From contig NC_009655.1 of assembly GCF_000017245.1 (NCBI RefSeq), forward strand, positions 744,001-808,000: a DNA stretch of 64,000 nt, in the 5' to 3' direction. The notes under the pieces are model-generated. The model worked only from the letters and a program-made list of their open reading frames with translations. It made no database searches and was not told the DNA's origin. Positions 26,314 through 34,502 of the stretch are shown here, one piece after another (positions within the stretch are counted from its first letter, which is position 1; each line of letters opens with the position of its first letter). Position numbers and translations under genes: made by a program. Source of the DNA: Actinobacillus succinogenes 130Z. GTDB taxonomy: Bacteria; Pseudomonadota; Gammaproteobacteria; Enterobacterales; Pasteurellaceae.

Positions 26314-27143
26314 TGATATTACCCGTAGGCATTTTTATTTTCGCTTTGCTCGCTATGTTGGTTTTTGTACCTTTCACGGCAAAAACCAACTGGCAGAAAA
26401 ACTATCGTCAGCAGAAGAATATCGAACTGTATCAGACACAAATAGCGCATTGTCCTTCCGCCGAACTGGCGGATGAATTAAGTCAGCGTTTGCTTACCGA
26501 TGAACAGGCATTGCAGGAAAGCGCGCCGCCGAAGACAAAAAGTGCGGTCAAAAACAGCTCGATTTTTTCCGCTTTTTTATGGCTGATATTAATTGGCGTT
26601 CCGCTTGCTTATTATTTTTCTCTGAACCGTTTTGATTATGTAAAACAAGGGGAACAAGCGTTTGCGGATAAGCAAAAACAACTGCAAACCGCTACTGCGG
26701 CGGAAAGAAATACGGATTATGTTACTTTCGTGCAAAATAAATTGCGCAAGGATCCCAATGATGCGGATGCCTGGATGGAATTAGGGCAGGCTTACGTGCT
26801 GAACAACGAATTCGACCATGCTCTGGCGGCCTACGGCAATGCGGAACGATTGCGCGGCAGTAAGCCCGAAATATTGGGTTTGGCGGCGACCGCACTTTAT
26901 TATCAGGCGGGACAAAAAATTACGCCGAAAGTGCGACAGTTAATCGATGCGGCGTTACGGCAAGATAAGTATGAAACGGCCAGTTTGTCGTTGTTGGCGT
27001 CGGAGGCTTTTCTGAAAACCGATTATGAACAGGCAATCGGTTATTGGCAACAATTACTGGACAGCGGACGACAGGATGTGGATCGCCGCAAAATTATCGA
27101 AACCATGCAGATGGCGGCACAGCTACAGAAAGCAAAAAAATAA
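26313..27143 (+). CDS. nrfG: NrfG/CcmI-type TPR protein of cytochrome c maturation
   Basis: The ATG at 26313 overlaps the nrfF stop (TAATG), so it is preferred to the longer open frame. The 276 residues show two membrane helices (residues ~3-23 and ~85-105) and TPR-like repeats in the C-terminal half (DAWMELGQAYVLNNEFDHALAAYGNAE). Such proteins bind the C-terminus of apocytochromes and deliver them to the haem lyase. The architecture with two helices is CcmI-like; position supports NrfG. An uptake word (26541) encodes KSAVK in the link between the two helices. Confidence 0.9.
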   Translation: MILPVGIFIFALLAMLVFVPFTAKTNWQKNYRQQKNIELYQTQIAHCPSAELADELSQRLLTDEQALQESAPPKTKSAVKNSSIFSAFLWLILIGVPLAYYFSLNRFDYVKQGEQAFADKQKQLQTATAAERNTDYVTFVQNKLRKDPNDADAWMELGQAYVLNNEFDHALAAYGNAERLRGSKPEILGLAATALYYQAGQKITPKVRQLIDAALRQDKYETASLSLLASEAFLKTDYEQAIGYWQQLLDSGRQDVDRRKIIETMQMAAQLQKAKK

Positions 27144-28357
27144 TGAAATATTTCAATACGATAATTATCGGAGCCGGCGCGTCCGGCTTATTTTGTGCGG
27201 CACAAATCGGCAAACGGGGCAAAACCGTAGCAGTGCTGGACAACGGTAAAAAAATCGGACGCAAGATTCTGATGTCCGGCGGCGGCTTCTGTAATTTTAC
27301 TAATCTGGATGTCACGCCGCAGCATTACCTTTCCCATAATCCGCATTTTGTAAAATCCGCCTTGGCGCGATTCAGTCAATGGGATTTTATTGCCATGGTG
27401 GCTGATGCGGGCATCGCTTATCACGAAAAGGAGAGCGGCCAGCTGTTTTGCGATAACGGCGCGGAAGATATTGTAGAAATGCTGACGCGTCAATGCGCAC
27501 AAAGCGGTGTGTATATTGCATTGCGTCAGCAAATTGAATCCGTGGAAGCAAGTGAAGGCGAATCGGGTTCGGTTAAACATTCGGGGTTTATCATTCGTGC
27601 CAACGGACAATTGTGGCGATGCGACAATTTAGTCGTTGCCAGCGGCGGTCTGTCTATGCCGGGACTGGGTGCATCGCCTTTTGGTTATCGGCTGGCGGAA
27701 CAGTTCGGCATGAGGGTATTGCCGCCGCGCGCCGGTTTGGTGCCGTTTACTTATCGCGAACCGGATAAATTTTTGACCGCACTTTCGGGTATTTCACTGC
27801 CGGTGGCGGTTACCGCACGAAACGGTCAACGTTTCGCTAACCGGTTATTGTTCACGCACCGCGGTATTTCTGGACCGGCGGTACTGCAGATTTCCAATTA
27901 TTGGCAGCCGAACGAATCATTGACCATCGATTTGCTGCCGGCGGCGGATATTCATGATTTATTGCGGCGGGCTAAAGCCGATTCGCCGAAAATTCAACTG
28001 AAAACGCTGTTAAATCGCGTGTTGCCGAAAAAACTGGTGGAAATTTGGTTGGAACAGGGGCTGGTAAAAGACGAAACGGTGGCGAATATAAGCAAAGTGC
28101 GGTCGGAAAATCTGGCGGATTTGATTCATCACTGGCATTTTCAACCGAACGGTACGGAAGGTTATCGCACGGCGGAAGTTACCCTGGGCGGCGTCGATAC
28201 CCGTGAAGTTTCTTCTAAGACAATGGAAAGCCTGAAAGTGAAAGGCCTGTATTTTATCGGCGAAGTCCTGGATGTCACCGGTTGGCTCGGCGGTTATAAC
28301 TTTCAGTGGGCGTGGAGTTCCGCTTATGCCTGTGCGCAAAGTATTAATATGAATTGA
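27143..28357 (+). CDS. yhiN: HI0933/YhiN-family NAD(P)/FAD-dependent oxidoreductase
   Basis: A 404-residue flavoprotein starting at the ATG that overlaps the nrfG stop. The Rossmann motif IIIGAGASGLFCAAQIGKRG, the family motif KILMSGGGFCNFTN, and the C-terminal GGYNFQWAWSSAYACAQ identify the HI0933-like/BaiN family. The biochemical role is not settled. Coupling to nrfG is probably positional, since HI0933-like genes occur away from cytochrome genes in other bacteria. Confidence 0.9.
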   Translation: MKYFNTIIIGAGASGLFCAAQIGKRGKTVAVLDNGKKIGRKILMSGGGFCNFTNLDVTPQHYLSHNPHFVKSALARFSQWDFIAMVADAGIAYHEKESGQLFCDNGAEDIVEMLTRQCAQSGVYIALRQQIESVEASEGESGSVKHSGFIIRANGQLWRCDNLVVASGGLSMPGLGASPFGYRLAEQFGMRVLPPRAGLVPFTYREPDKFLTALSGISLPVAVTARNGQRFANRLLFTHRGISGPAVLQISNYWQPNESLTIDLLPAADIHDLLRRAKADSPKIQLKTLLNRVLPKKLVEIWLEQGLVKDETVANISKVRSENLADLIHHWHFQPNGTEGYRTAEVTLGGVDTREVSSKTMESLKVKGLYFIGEVLDVTGWLGGYNFQWAWSSAYACAQSINMN

Positions 28358-28376
28358 ATTCATGTTCATCATCAAT

Positions 28377-28426
28377 AAAAAGACTGCGTCGAGACCGTGT
28401 TTTAGCTTGTTTTCGCGCAGTCTTTT
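28377..28426 (+). terminator. Hairpin after yhiN / before the MetE-like gene
   Basis: AAAAGACTGCG and CGCAGTCTTTT form an 11-bp stem around a long loop, with a short T-rich end. It probably terminates the cytochrome maturation operon; a leader function for the next gene cannot be excluded. Confidence 0.6.
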
Positions 28427-28476
28427 GCTTATAGTGATATCGCTTGGAATAAAAATCAATATTAAGGAATTTAATA

Positions 28477-29565
28477 ATGACAATTAAAACTTTACCGTTG
28501 CATGCGGATACCGTCGGTTCTTATTTACGTTCGGCACCGTTAAAAGCGGCACGAATTCAATTCGCCGCGGGCAAAATTTCACAGGCGGAATTGACCGCAA
28601 TTGAGGATAGGGAAATCGAAAAACTGGTTCAGGCTCAGTTGGATGCAGGTATTCAGGTGATTACCGACGGCGAATACCGCCGTTCTTGGTGGCATATCGA
28701 TTTTCTGGAAAATTTAAACGGTATAGAAGGATATGTGCCGGAGGAAGCTTATAATTTCCGCAGTGTCAGTGTACGACCGTATAATATCCGTTGTGCCGGT
28801 AAAATATCCTGGAATGACCATCATCCTTTTCTGGCGCATTTCAATTCGCTGCAGAAAATTGTGAACGGTCGCGGCATTGTTAAATTTACCATTCCGAGTC
28901 CGAATCAGTTAATGTATGACTATCAATTGAATACGTCGGTGTATCCGAATAAGGCCGCCATGATGAAAGATGTACAAAAGGCTTATCAGGATGCGATTAA
29001 AGCCTTTTATGCGGCCGGCTGTCGTTATTTACAGATTGACGACGTGTACTGGGGAACCTTGTGTAATAACAAAGATTTACCCTCATTTGCGGCGGATAAA
29101 GCGCAGGCACTGGAAAATATTCAGACGATTTTATCGGTGAAACCGGCGGATATGACCATTACCACTCATGTTTGCCGCGGCAACTATAAATCTTCTTACC
29201 TGTTAACCGGTGCTTACGATCCTATTGCCGATGCATTGTTTGCGCAAACCGATTACGACGGTTATTTTCTGGAATACGACGATGAGCGTTCCGGCGGGTT
29301 TGAACCGTTGAAATATTTTGCGGGCAATAAAGGACGGGTAGTGCTTGGTTTGGTCACGTCCAAACTCCCGGAACTGGAAGACAAGGAATTTATTAAATCG
29401 CGTATTCGCGAAGCGGCGCAATATGTACCGTTGGAACGGCTTTGTTTAAGTCCGCAATGCGGTTTCGCTTCAACCGAAGAAGGCAACATTCTGACGGAAG
29501 AACAGCAATGGGCGAAAGTCCGTTTTGTGGAAGAAATCGCCGAAGAAATTTGGGGCGAAGATTAA
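28477..29565 (+). CDS. Stand-alone MetE C-terminal-domain protein (cobalamin-independent methionine synthase family)
   Basis: A 362-residue TIM-barrel protein equivalent only to the catalytic C-terminal half of MetE. The zinc ligands are present: His and Cys in THVCRGN (~231-233), Glu in FFLEYDDERSG and Cys in LSPQCGFAS (~327). It resembles the YxjG/YxjH class and lacks the N-terminal folate-binding half. The family makes methionine by methyl transfer to homocysteine, but the methyl donor of single-domain members is not established. It is monocistronic, between a hairpin and a terminator. Confidence 0.88.
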   Translation: MTIKTLPLHADTVGSYLRSAPLKAARIQFAAGKISQAELTAIEDREIEKLVQAQLDAGIQVITDGEYRRSWWHIDFLENLNGIEGYVPEEAYNFRSVSVRPYNIRCAGKISWNDHHPFLAHFNSLQKIVNGRGIVKFTIPSPNQLMYDYQLNTSVYPNKAAMMKDVQKAYQDAIKAFYAAGCRYLQIDDVYWGTLCNNKDLPSFAADKAQALENIQTILSVKPADMTITTHVCRGNYKSSYLLTGAYDPIADALFAQTDYDGYFLEYDDERSGGFEPLKYFAGNKGRVVLGLVTSKLPELEDKEFIKSRIREAAQYVPLERLCLSPQCGFASTEEGNILTEEQQWAKVRFVEEIAEEIWGED

Positions 29566-29579
29566 TCCGGGACGGCAAT

Positions 29580-29613
29580 AAGCAAAGCGCCGAATCCGGT
29601 CTTTGCTTTAAAA
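29580..29613. terminator. Terminator between MetE-like gene and folA
   Basis: AAGCAAAG (29580-29587) and CTTTGCTT (29601-29608) pair around a 13-base loop. The ends are A/T-rich on both sides, suiting the convergent genes. Confidence 0.7.
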
Positions 29614-29629
29614 TTGCGTATTTGTCGGT

Positions 29630-30112
29630 TTATTTACGGCGTAAAATCAAAAAGCGCAGATCGTAGGCGTTATTTTCATCCGCCGAGTGTCGTTCTTCAT
29701 GTTCGATTTCCCATTCGTTCCAGTTTAACTCGGGGAAAAAGGTATCGCCTTCGATTTCCGCTTGGATTTGCGTCAGATAGAGCTTATCCGCTTTCGGCAA
29801 ATATTGTTTGAACAGTTCCCCGCCGCCGATCAGCATAATTTCATCAAAATCTTGCACAAAATCAACCGCACTTTCCAGACTGTCTTTCCAAATGACGCCT
29901 TCATGTTCAAAAGGACGGCGTGACAACACAATATTCATCCGTTTCGGTAACGGACGTCCGATGCTTTCAAAGGTTTTGCGCCCCATAATTACCGGTTTGC
30001 CGGTGGTATTTCGGCGAAACCAGGCGAGATCGGCGGGCAAGTGCCAAGGCATTTGGTTGTCTTTCCCAATTACCTGATTTTTTGTGGCGGCGACGATAAG
30101 ACTGAATAACAT
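29630..30112 (-). CDS. folA: Dihydrofolate reductase
   Basis: Reduces dihydrofolate to tetrahydrofolate with NADPH. The 160-residue protein has the family motifs MPWHLPADLAWFRRNT (catalytic Asp), VIMGRKTFESIGRPLP, and MLIGGGELFKQYLP. It is the last gene of a minus-strand unit yjjP-yjjB-folA, 14 bp after yjjB. Confidence 0.98.
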   Translation of the reverse strand: MLFSLIVAATKNQVIGKDNQMPWHLPADLAWFRRNTTGKPVIMGRKTFESIGRPLPKRMNIVLSRRPFEHEGVIWKDSLESAVDFVQDFDEIMLIGGGELFKQYLPKADKLYLTQIQAEIEGDTFFPELNWNEWEIEHEERHSADENNAYDLRFLILRRK

Positions 30113-30126
30113 AATTTTCCTTCAAA

Positions 30127-30591
30127 TTAGACGACCGGTTTTTGACGATAGAATAACAGACGAGGCAAGGCAAGTCCAAATACTAACGCACCGAGCAGGA
30201 AACCGGTTTTCACAAAGTTGTCCGTCATTTGCTGAAACAGCTCCGGCGAGGAACCGTAAGAATTGATTTGCACAATGGCAATCATCGCTTTGTAGGCGTA
30301 AATACCCGGAATCATGGGAATAATGGCGGCAACGGTGAAAACTTTCGGGTGTGCCAAATAACGTTGTGAAATCTGTACGCCGATAAAACCGATTAAGCCG
30401 GCGGCGAGAAAGGTCGCCAGCACCAATTGAACGTTAAAATACAGCAATAATGTTCGAAAACCGTGACCGAGCGCGCCTAACAATGCGCAGTAAATTAACG
30501 CCTTAGGCGGAACGTTAAATATCAGTGCGAAACCCACGGCGGGAATCGCCGCGAAAATCATGTCGTCCAGTAAATGTAAAATCAGATCCAT
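30127..30591 (-). CDS. yjjB: YjjB, small subunit of a two-part ThrE-family exporter
   Basis: A 154-residue membrane protein with about five hydrophobic segments, equivalent to the C-terminal half of ThrE (DUF3815). Motifs are GALGHGFRTLL and IPMIPGIYAYKAM. In E. coli YjjP and YjjB together were reported to export succinate; ThrE homologues export threonine and serine. It begins one base after the yjjP stop. Confidence 0.92.
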   Translation of the reverse strand: MDLILHLLDDMIFAAIPAVGFALIFNVPPKALIYCALLGALGHGFRTLLLYFNVQLVLATFLAAGLIGFIGVQISQRYLAHPKVFTVAAIIPMIPGIYAYKAMIAIVQINSYGSSPELFQQMTDNFVKTGFLLGALVFGLALPRLLFYRQKPVV

Positions 30592-30592
30592 G

Positions 30593-31372
30593 TCAGTTTC
30601 CCCATTGCGAAATATTAAGTACGTTTAAGGCGAGTACAATACCCATGCAGGCGCCGAACGTCAGCACCGTAGCCAGCGACCAGCGTGCCAGCCCCATGCT
30701 GATGTGCCCTTTCAGAATATCGGCGATAGAGTTCACTAACGGAAAGCCGGGGACCAACAATAATACGCTGGAAGCCAAGGCGATTTGCGGATTATTACCA
30801 AGGTCGAATTTGAGCGCCAGTCCCGAAATCAACGAAGCGACAAAAGCCGTGACGGCAAATACGATTAACGGATTAAAATGCCGTTTGCTGAATTCCTGGC
30901 GGACAAACATACCCAATGCCGAAGCCGCAAAGGTGATGGCAAAAATCGTCCGATCGCCGCCCGCCAAGTGAGCGAAACAGGCGCAGGATAAACCGATCAT
31001 AAACACCACTATCCATCGATTATAATGTAACGGTTTGATTTGGTTCAGTTTTTCTTTCACCATATTGATATTATAGATTTTATGTTCGGCAGTAATAATA
31101 ATGCGCTGTACTTCCGTAATCACCTGCATATTCAAGCCTTTGTCCAGCACCCGTCTGGTGGTGGTCAGACAATGTCCGTTCAGCAGGGTAGTGATGATTA
31201 CCGCATTAGGCGTTAACGCGCATTCTACGCTGTCCACGCCCAATGCCGAACCGAGGCGCATCGTCATTTGCACCACTTGCGCACTTTCCAGCCCGTGCTG
31301 CAACTGCATGGCGGCGGCTTGTACGCACAAGCGCGTAATTTCCTGTTGTTTGGGCGAAATTCCCGTCATCAT
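30593..31372 (-). CDS. yjjP: YjjP, large subunit of a two-part ThrE-family exporter
   Basis: A 259-residue protein (DUF1212) with a cytoplasmic N-terminal domain (LCVQAAAMQLQHGLESAQVVQMTMRL shortened here to its start LCVQAAAM) and about five membrane segments, with LLLVPGFPLVNSIADI near the end. It pairs with YjjB to form the complete ThrE-type carrier. The start has two adjacent ATG codons; the first is taken. Export of C4-dicarboxylate would fit a succinate-forming Pasteurellaceae, but the substrate is inferred. Confidence 0.92.
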   Translation of the reverse strand: MMTGISPKQQEITRLCVQAAAMQLQHGLESAQVVQMTMRLGSALGVDSVECALTPNAVIITTLLNGHCLTTTRRVLDKGLNMQVITEVQRIIITAEHKIYNINMVKEKLNQIKPLHYNRWIVVFMIGLSCACFAHLAGGDRTIFAITFAASALGMFVRQEFSKRHFNPLIVFAVTAFVASLISGLALKFDLGNNPQIALASSVLLLVPGFPLVNSIADILKGHISMGLARWSLATVLTFGACMGIVLALNVLNISQWGN

Positions 31373-31541
31373 TGTTCTCCGTAAAAAATTTAATCAGGCG
31401 CATTATATGCTTATCTTCGAACGGATGAAAACGGATATTGCAGAAACATAGAACATCGGCAAAGTGCGGTCAGATTTTGCGTGATTTTTGTCCGGTTTAA
31501 TGCTACTTTAACGCTTATTTTTTCTTCCTGGACCAACGTTT

Positions 31542-32651
31542 ATGGCGCAGAATCGCAAAACTATTGTTGTTAAATTCGGCACGAGCACCTTAACTCAGGG
31601 CTCTAAAAAATTGAATCGCCCGCACATGATTTCCATCGTGCAGCAGATCACCCGTTTACATCAGGCGGGGTTTCGCATCGTAATCGTCACCTCCGGAGCG
31701 GTTGCGGCGGGGCGGGATTATCTGAATCATCCGCAACTGCCGCCGACTATCGCCTCAAAACAGTTACTTGCCGCCGTCGGACAAAGTCAGTTGATTCAAA
31801 CCTGGGAACAACTTTTCGCCATTTACGATCTTCATATCGGACAAATTCTGCTGAGCCGTGCGGATATTGAAGATCGGGAACGTTTTCTGAATGCGCGCGA
31901 CACTTTACAGGCGTTGCTGGATAACGGCATTATTCCCGTAATAAATGAAAACGATGCGGTGGCGACGGCAGAAATCAAAGTAGGCGATAACGATAATTTA
32001 TCCGCATTGGCGGCAATTTTGGTGCAGGCGGATCAGCTTTATCTGTTGACCGATCAACAAGGACTGTTCGACAGCGATCCGCGTAACAATCCCGAGGCGA
32101 AATTGATTACCGTGGTGAATGAAATTACCGATCACATTCGCGCTATTGCGGGCGGCAGCGGTACAACGCTCGGCACCGGCGGAATGTCCACTAAAATCAG
32201 TGCGGCGGATGTCGCCACCCGTTCCGGCATTGAAACCGTTATTGCGCCCGGCAACCGTCCGGATGTGATTACGGATTTAGCGCACGGAAAATCTATCGGC
32301 ACCAAATTCACTGTGGCGCCGGAACATCTGGAAAGCCGGAAACAATGGTTATTCGCCGCACCGTCGGCGGGGGTGGTGATCATTGATGAGGGGGCGGAAA
32401 AAGCCGTATTAAGCCGGCACAAATCCTTGTTGCCGGCGGGAATCGTACATGTCGAAGGGCGTTTTTCCCGCGGTGAAGTGGTGAAAATCCGTACTGTCGG
32501 CGGCAAGGACATTGCACTCGGCATGCCGCGTTATAACAGCGATGCGCTGGCGCTGATTAAAGGTAAAAAATCCTGCGAGATTGAAGAAATTTTAGGTTAT
32601 GAATACGGCGCGGTGGCGGTTCATCGTGATGATATGATTGTAAAAAAATAA
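31542..32651 (+). CDS. proB: Glutamate 5-kinase
   Basis: First enzyme of proline synthesis, phosphorylating glutamate. The 369 residues comprise the amino-acid-kinase domain (VVKFGTSTLTQGS, VTSGAVAAGRDYL, NENDAVAT, GTGGMSTKISAAD) and a C-terminal PUA domain (GVVIIDEGAEKAVL). proA is not adjacent. It ends in an uptake-word terminator shared with convergent fklB. Confidence 0.97.
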   Translation: MAQNRKTIVVKFGTSTLTQGSKKLNRPHMISIVQQITRLHQAGFRIVIVTSGAVAAGRDYLNHPQLPPTIASKQLLAAVGQSQLIQTWEQLFAIYDLHIGQILLSRADIEDRERFLNARDTLQALLDNGIIPVINENDAVATAEIKVGDNDNLSALAAILVQADQLYLLTDQQGLFDSDPRNNPEAKLITVVNEITDHIRAIAGGSGTTLGTGGMSTKISAADVATRSGIETVIAPGNRPDVITDLAHGKSIGTKFTVAPEHLESRKQWLFAAPSAGVVIIDEGAEKAVLSRHKSLLPAGIVHVEGRFSRGEVVKIRTVGGKDIALGMPRYNSDALALIKGKKSCEIEEILGYEYGAVAVHRDDMIVKK

Positions 32652-32702
32652 CGGCAATCGGGACAAACAATTGTTTGGGAAATCATTAGGGCAATAAAAA
32701 AT

Positions 32703-32750
32703 AAAAGTGCGGTCATTAAAAACGAAAGAATTTTTGACCGCACTTTTTAA
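32703..32750. terminator. USS-pair terminator between proB and fklB
   Basis: AAAAGTGCGGTCA (32703-) and TGACCGCACTTTT (to 32747) face each other across a 20-base loop, with A and T runs at the ends. It lies between convergent genes. Confidence 0.8.
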
Positions 32751-32764
32751 TTAACTTGTTGACA

Positions 32765-33391
32765 TTAAAGGATATCCAATAACTCCACTTCAAACACTAA
32801 TACGCTGAACGGCGGAATGGACGCGCCGGCGCCGCGTTCGCCGTAAGCCAGATTGTGAGGAATAGTCAAACGCCATTTTGAGCCCACCGGCATTAATTGT
32901 AACGCTTCGGTCCAACCGGCTATCACGCCGCTGACCGGAAATTCAGCCGGTGTGCCGCGTGCGACGGAACTGTCGAAAGCGGTACCGTCGGTTAACGTAC
33001 CGGTGTAATGTACGCGAACGCTATCCTGTCGGCTTGGTTTGGCGCCGCTGCCTTCCGTGATGATTTCATATTGCAAGCCGCTTTCGGTAACGCTGACGCC
33101 GGCTTTTTTGGCGTTTTCCACTAAAAATGCGCGACCCTCTTCTTCGATTTTCTTGAATTGTGCCTGAGCCGCTTCCTGCGCCGCTTGTTGTAATTGCTGT
33201 AATGCTGCGGTGACGTCATTCAAATCCACTGCCGGCGGATTCTGATTCAACACGTCATAAATCCCTTTGGCGACGGCTTCGGCGGACACGCCTAAACCGC
33301 TGTCCGCAAGCTGCTGACCGATTTGTAAACCTACGCCGTAACCGCCTTTCTCAGCGACACTCTCTAATTTTACCGAATCAAAAATCGACAT
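32765..33391 (-). CDS. fklB: FKBP-type peptidyl-prolyl cis-trans isomerase FklB
   Basis: A 208-residue cytosolic prolyl isomerase of the FKBP22/Mip type. The N-terminal half is the helical dimerisation domain (VGLQIGQQLADSG to an Ala/Gln-rich helix), the C-terminal half the FKBP domain with VRVHYTGTLTDGTAFDSS, GVIAGWTEALQLMPVG and IPPFSVLVFEVELL. No signal peptide is present, so FklB rather than FkpA. It follows psd by 12 bp. Confidence 0.94.
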   Translation of the reverse strand: MSIFDSVKLESVAEKGGYGVGLQIGQQLADSGLGVSAEAVAKGIYDVLNQNPPAVDLNDVTAALQQLQQAAQEAAQAQFKKIEEEGRAFLVENAKKAGVSVTESGLQYEIITEGSGAKPSRQDSVRVHYTGTLTDGTAFDSSVARGTPAEFPVSGVIAGWTEALQLMPVGSKWRLTIPHNLAYGERGAGASIPPFSVLVFEVELLDIL

Positions 33392-33403
33392 TGTTTTTCC
33401 TTC

Positions 33404-34291
33404 TTAGTTTTTAAAAGCCAATACTTCGCCGACTCGCGTTACGCTGTCGACCTCTAAATTTTCCGCTAATTTCACGCGGTCTTGCTGAAATAAATTGATC
33501 ACGGTAGAACCTAACCGGAATGCGCCCATTTCCTGGCCTTTCGTCAATGTTACCGCTTGCTCGCCGTCGTAATTCCAGCTTTTTACATGAGTTAAGCGCG
33601 GCGGGTTAACCGTTCCCGCCCAAATGGTGCTGATGCTGGCGGTGATGGTCGCGCCCACCAGAATTTGCACCATTTTGCCGAATTCCGTATCGAACACGCA
33701 GATAACGCGCTCGTTACGGGCGAGTAAATTCGGTATATGTTCGTTTAAAAACGGGTTTACCGAAAATAAATCGCCCGGTACATAAATCATTTTGCGTAAT
33801 GTGGCGTCGCACGGCATGTGAACGCGGTGATAATCGCGCGGTGATAAATAGGTGGTGACGAACTCACCGTTTTTAAAGGTTTCCGTTAATTCTTCGTCGT
33901 CCGCCAATAAATCGCGCAGGCTGAAACTGTGTCCTTTGGCTTGCAACAGGGTTTCGTCGAAAATATGTCCGCGCTGGCTGATTTTGCCGTCCGCCGGTTG
34001 GCAAAGTGCGGTGGGATTTTCATCGATTTTACGGGCATCGTCTTTTAACTTACGGATAAAAAATTCGTTAAAGGAAGCATAATCGCTGAAGTCTTCTTTT
34101 GCCGCTTCGCTCATATCGACGTCGTATTTTTTAGCAAACATTTTAATGGCGAAGTGGGTGACGGCGCCCCATTTTCGTTCGGCAAACCAGCCGGCGAATT
34201 GAGTGAGATATTTTTGCGGCATCACATATTGGAAGGCGATTTTCAGGCGTTTCCAATAACTTAAATCCAAGGTTTTATCTAATAAATTCAT
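33404..34291 (-). CDS. psd: Phosphatidylserine decarboxylase proenzyme
   Basis: Makes phosphatidylethanolamine at the inner membrane. The start is the ATG at 34291 (MNLLDKTLDLSYWKRLK) with AGGGGGAAAG upstream; the longer frame to 34405 lacks support. The 295 residues include DYHRVHMPCDATL, VGATITAS and the self-cleavage motif LGST (RLGSTVINLF), where the Ser becomes the pyruvoyl group. It leads a psd-fklB unit. Confidence 0.97.
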   Translation of the reverse strand: MNLLDKTLDLSYWKRLKIAFQYVMPQKYLTQFAGWFAERKWGAVTHFAIKMFAKKYDVDMSEAAKEDFSDYASFNEFFIRKLKDDARKIDENPTALCQPADGKISQRGHIFDETLLQAKGHSFSLRDLLADDEELTETFKNGEFVTTYLSPRDYHRVHMPCDATLRKMIYVPGDLFSVNPFLNEHIPNLLARNERVICVFDTEFGKMVQILVGATITASISTIWAGTVNPPRLTHVKSWNYDGEQAVTLTKGQEMGAFRLGSTVINLFQQDRVKLAENLEVDSVTRVGEVLAFKN

Positions 34292-34429
34292 GGGCTTTCC
34301 CCCTTTTGCACGAAAATAATGCGGGATTATAACAATATCCGGCGGGAATGTCGCCTGTTGTCGGGGGAAATGATTCGGCGTAACCGATTGCCTGCCTTTT
34401 CCCACAAGAAAAGTGCGGTTAAATTTTTC

Positions 34430-34458
34430 TTGACTTCAAATGAGATTATAAATAATAA
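34430..34458 (+). promoter_or_regulatory. Sigma-70 promoter of the TonB-receptor gene
   Basis: TTGACT (34430-34435), a 17-base spacer, and TAATAA (34453-34458). The -10 is covered by the Fur-box-like palindrome. Confidence 0.65.
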
Positions 34459-34468
34459 TTATTATCGT
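34446..34468. promoter_or_regulatory. Fur box
   Basis: TATAAATAATAATTATTATC is A/T-rich, palindromic around AATAATTATT, and close to the Fur consensus GATAATGATAATCATTATC. It overlaps the -10 of the receptor promoter, as expected for iron repression. Confidence 0.75.
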
Positions 34469-34502
34469 TTTATTTTGTTTAAAAGTTAACCGAGGAAACA
34501 GT

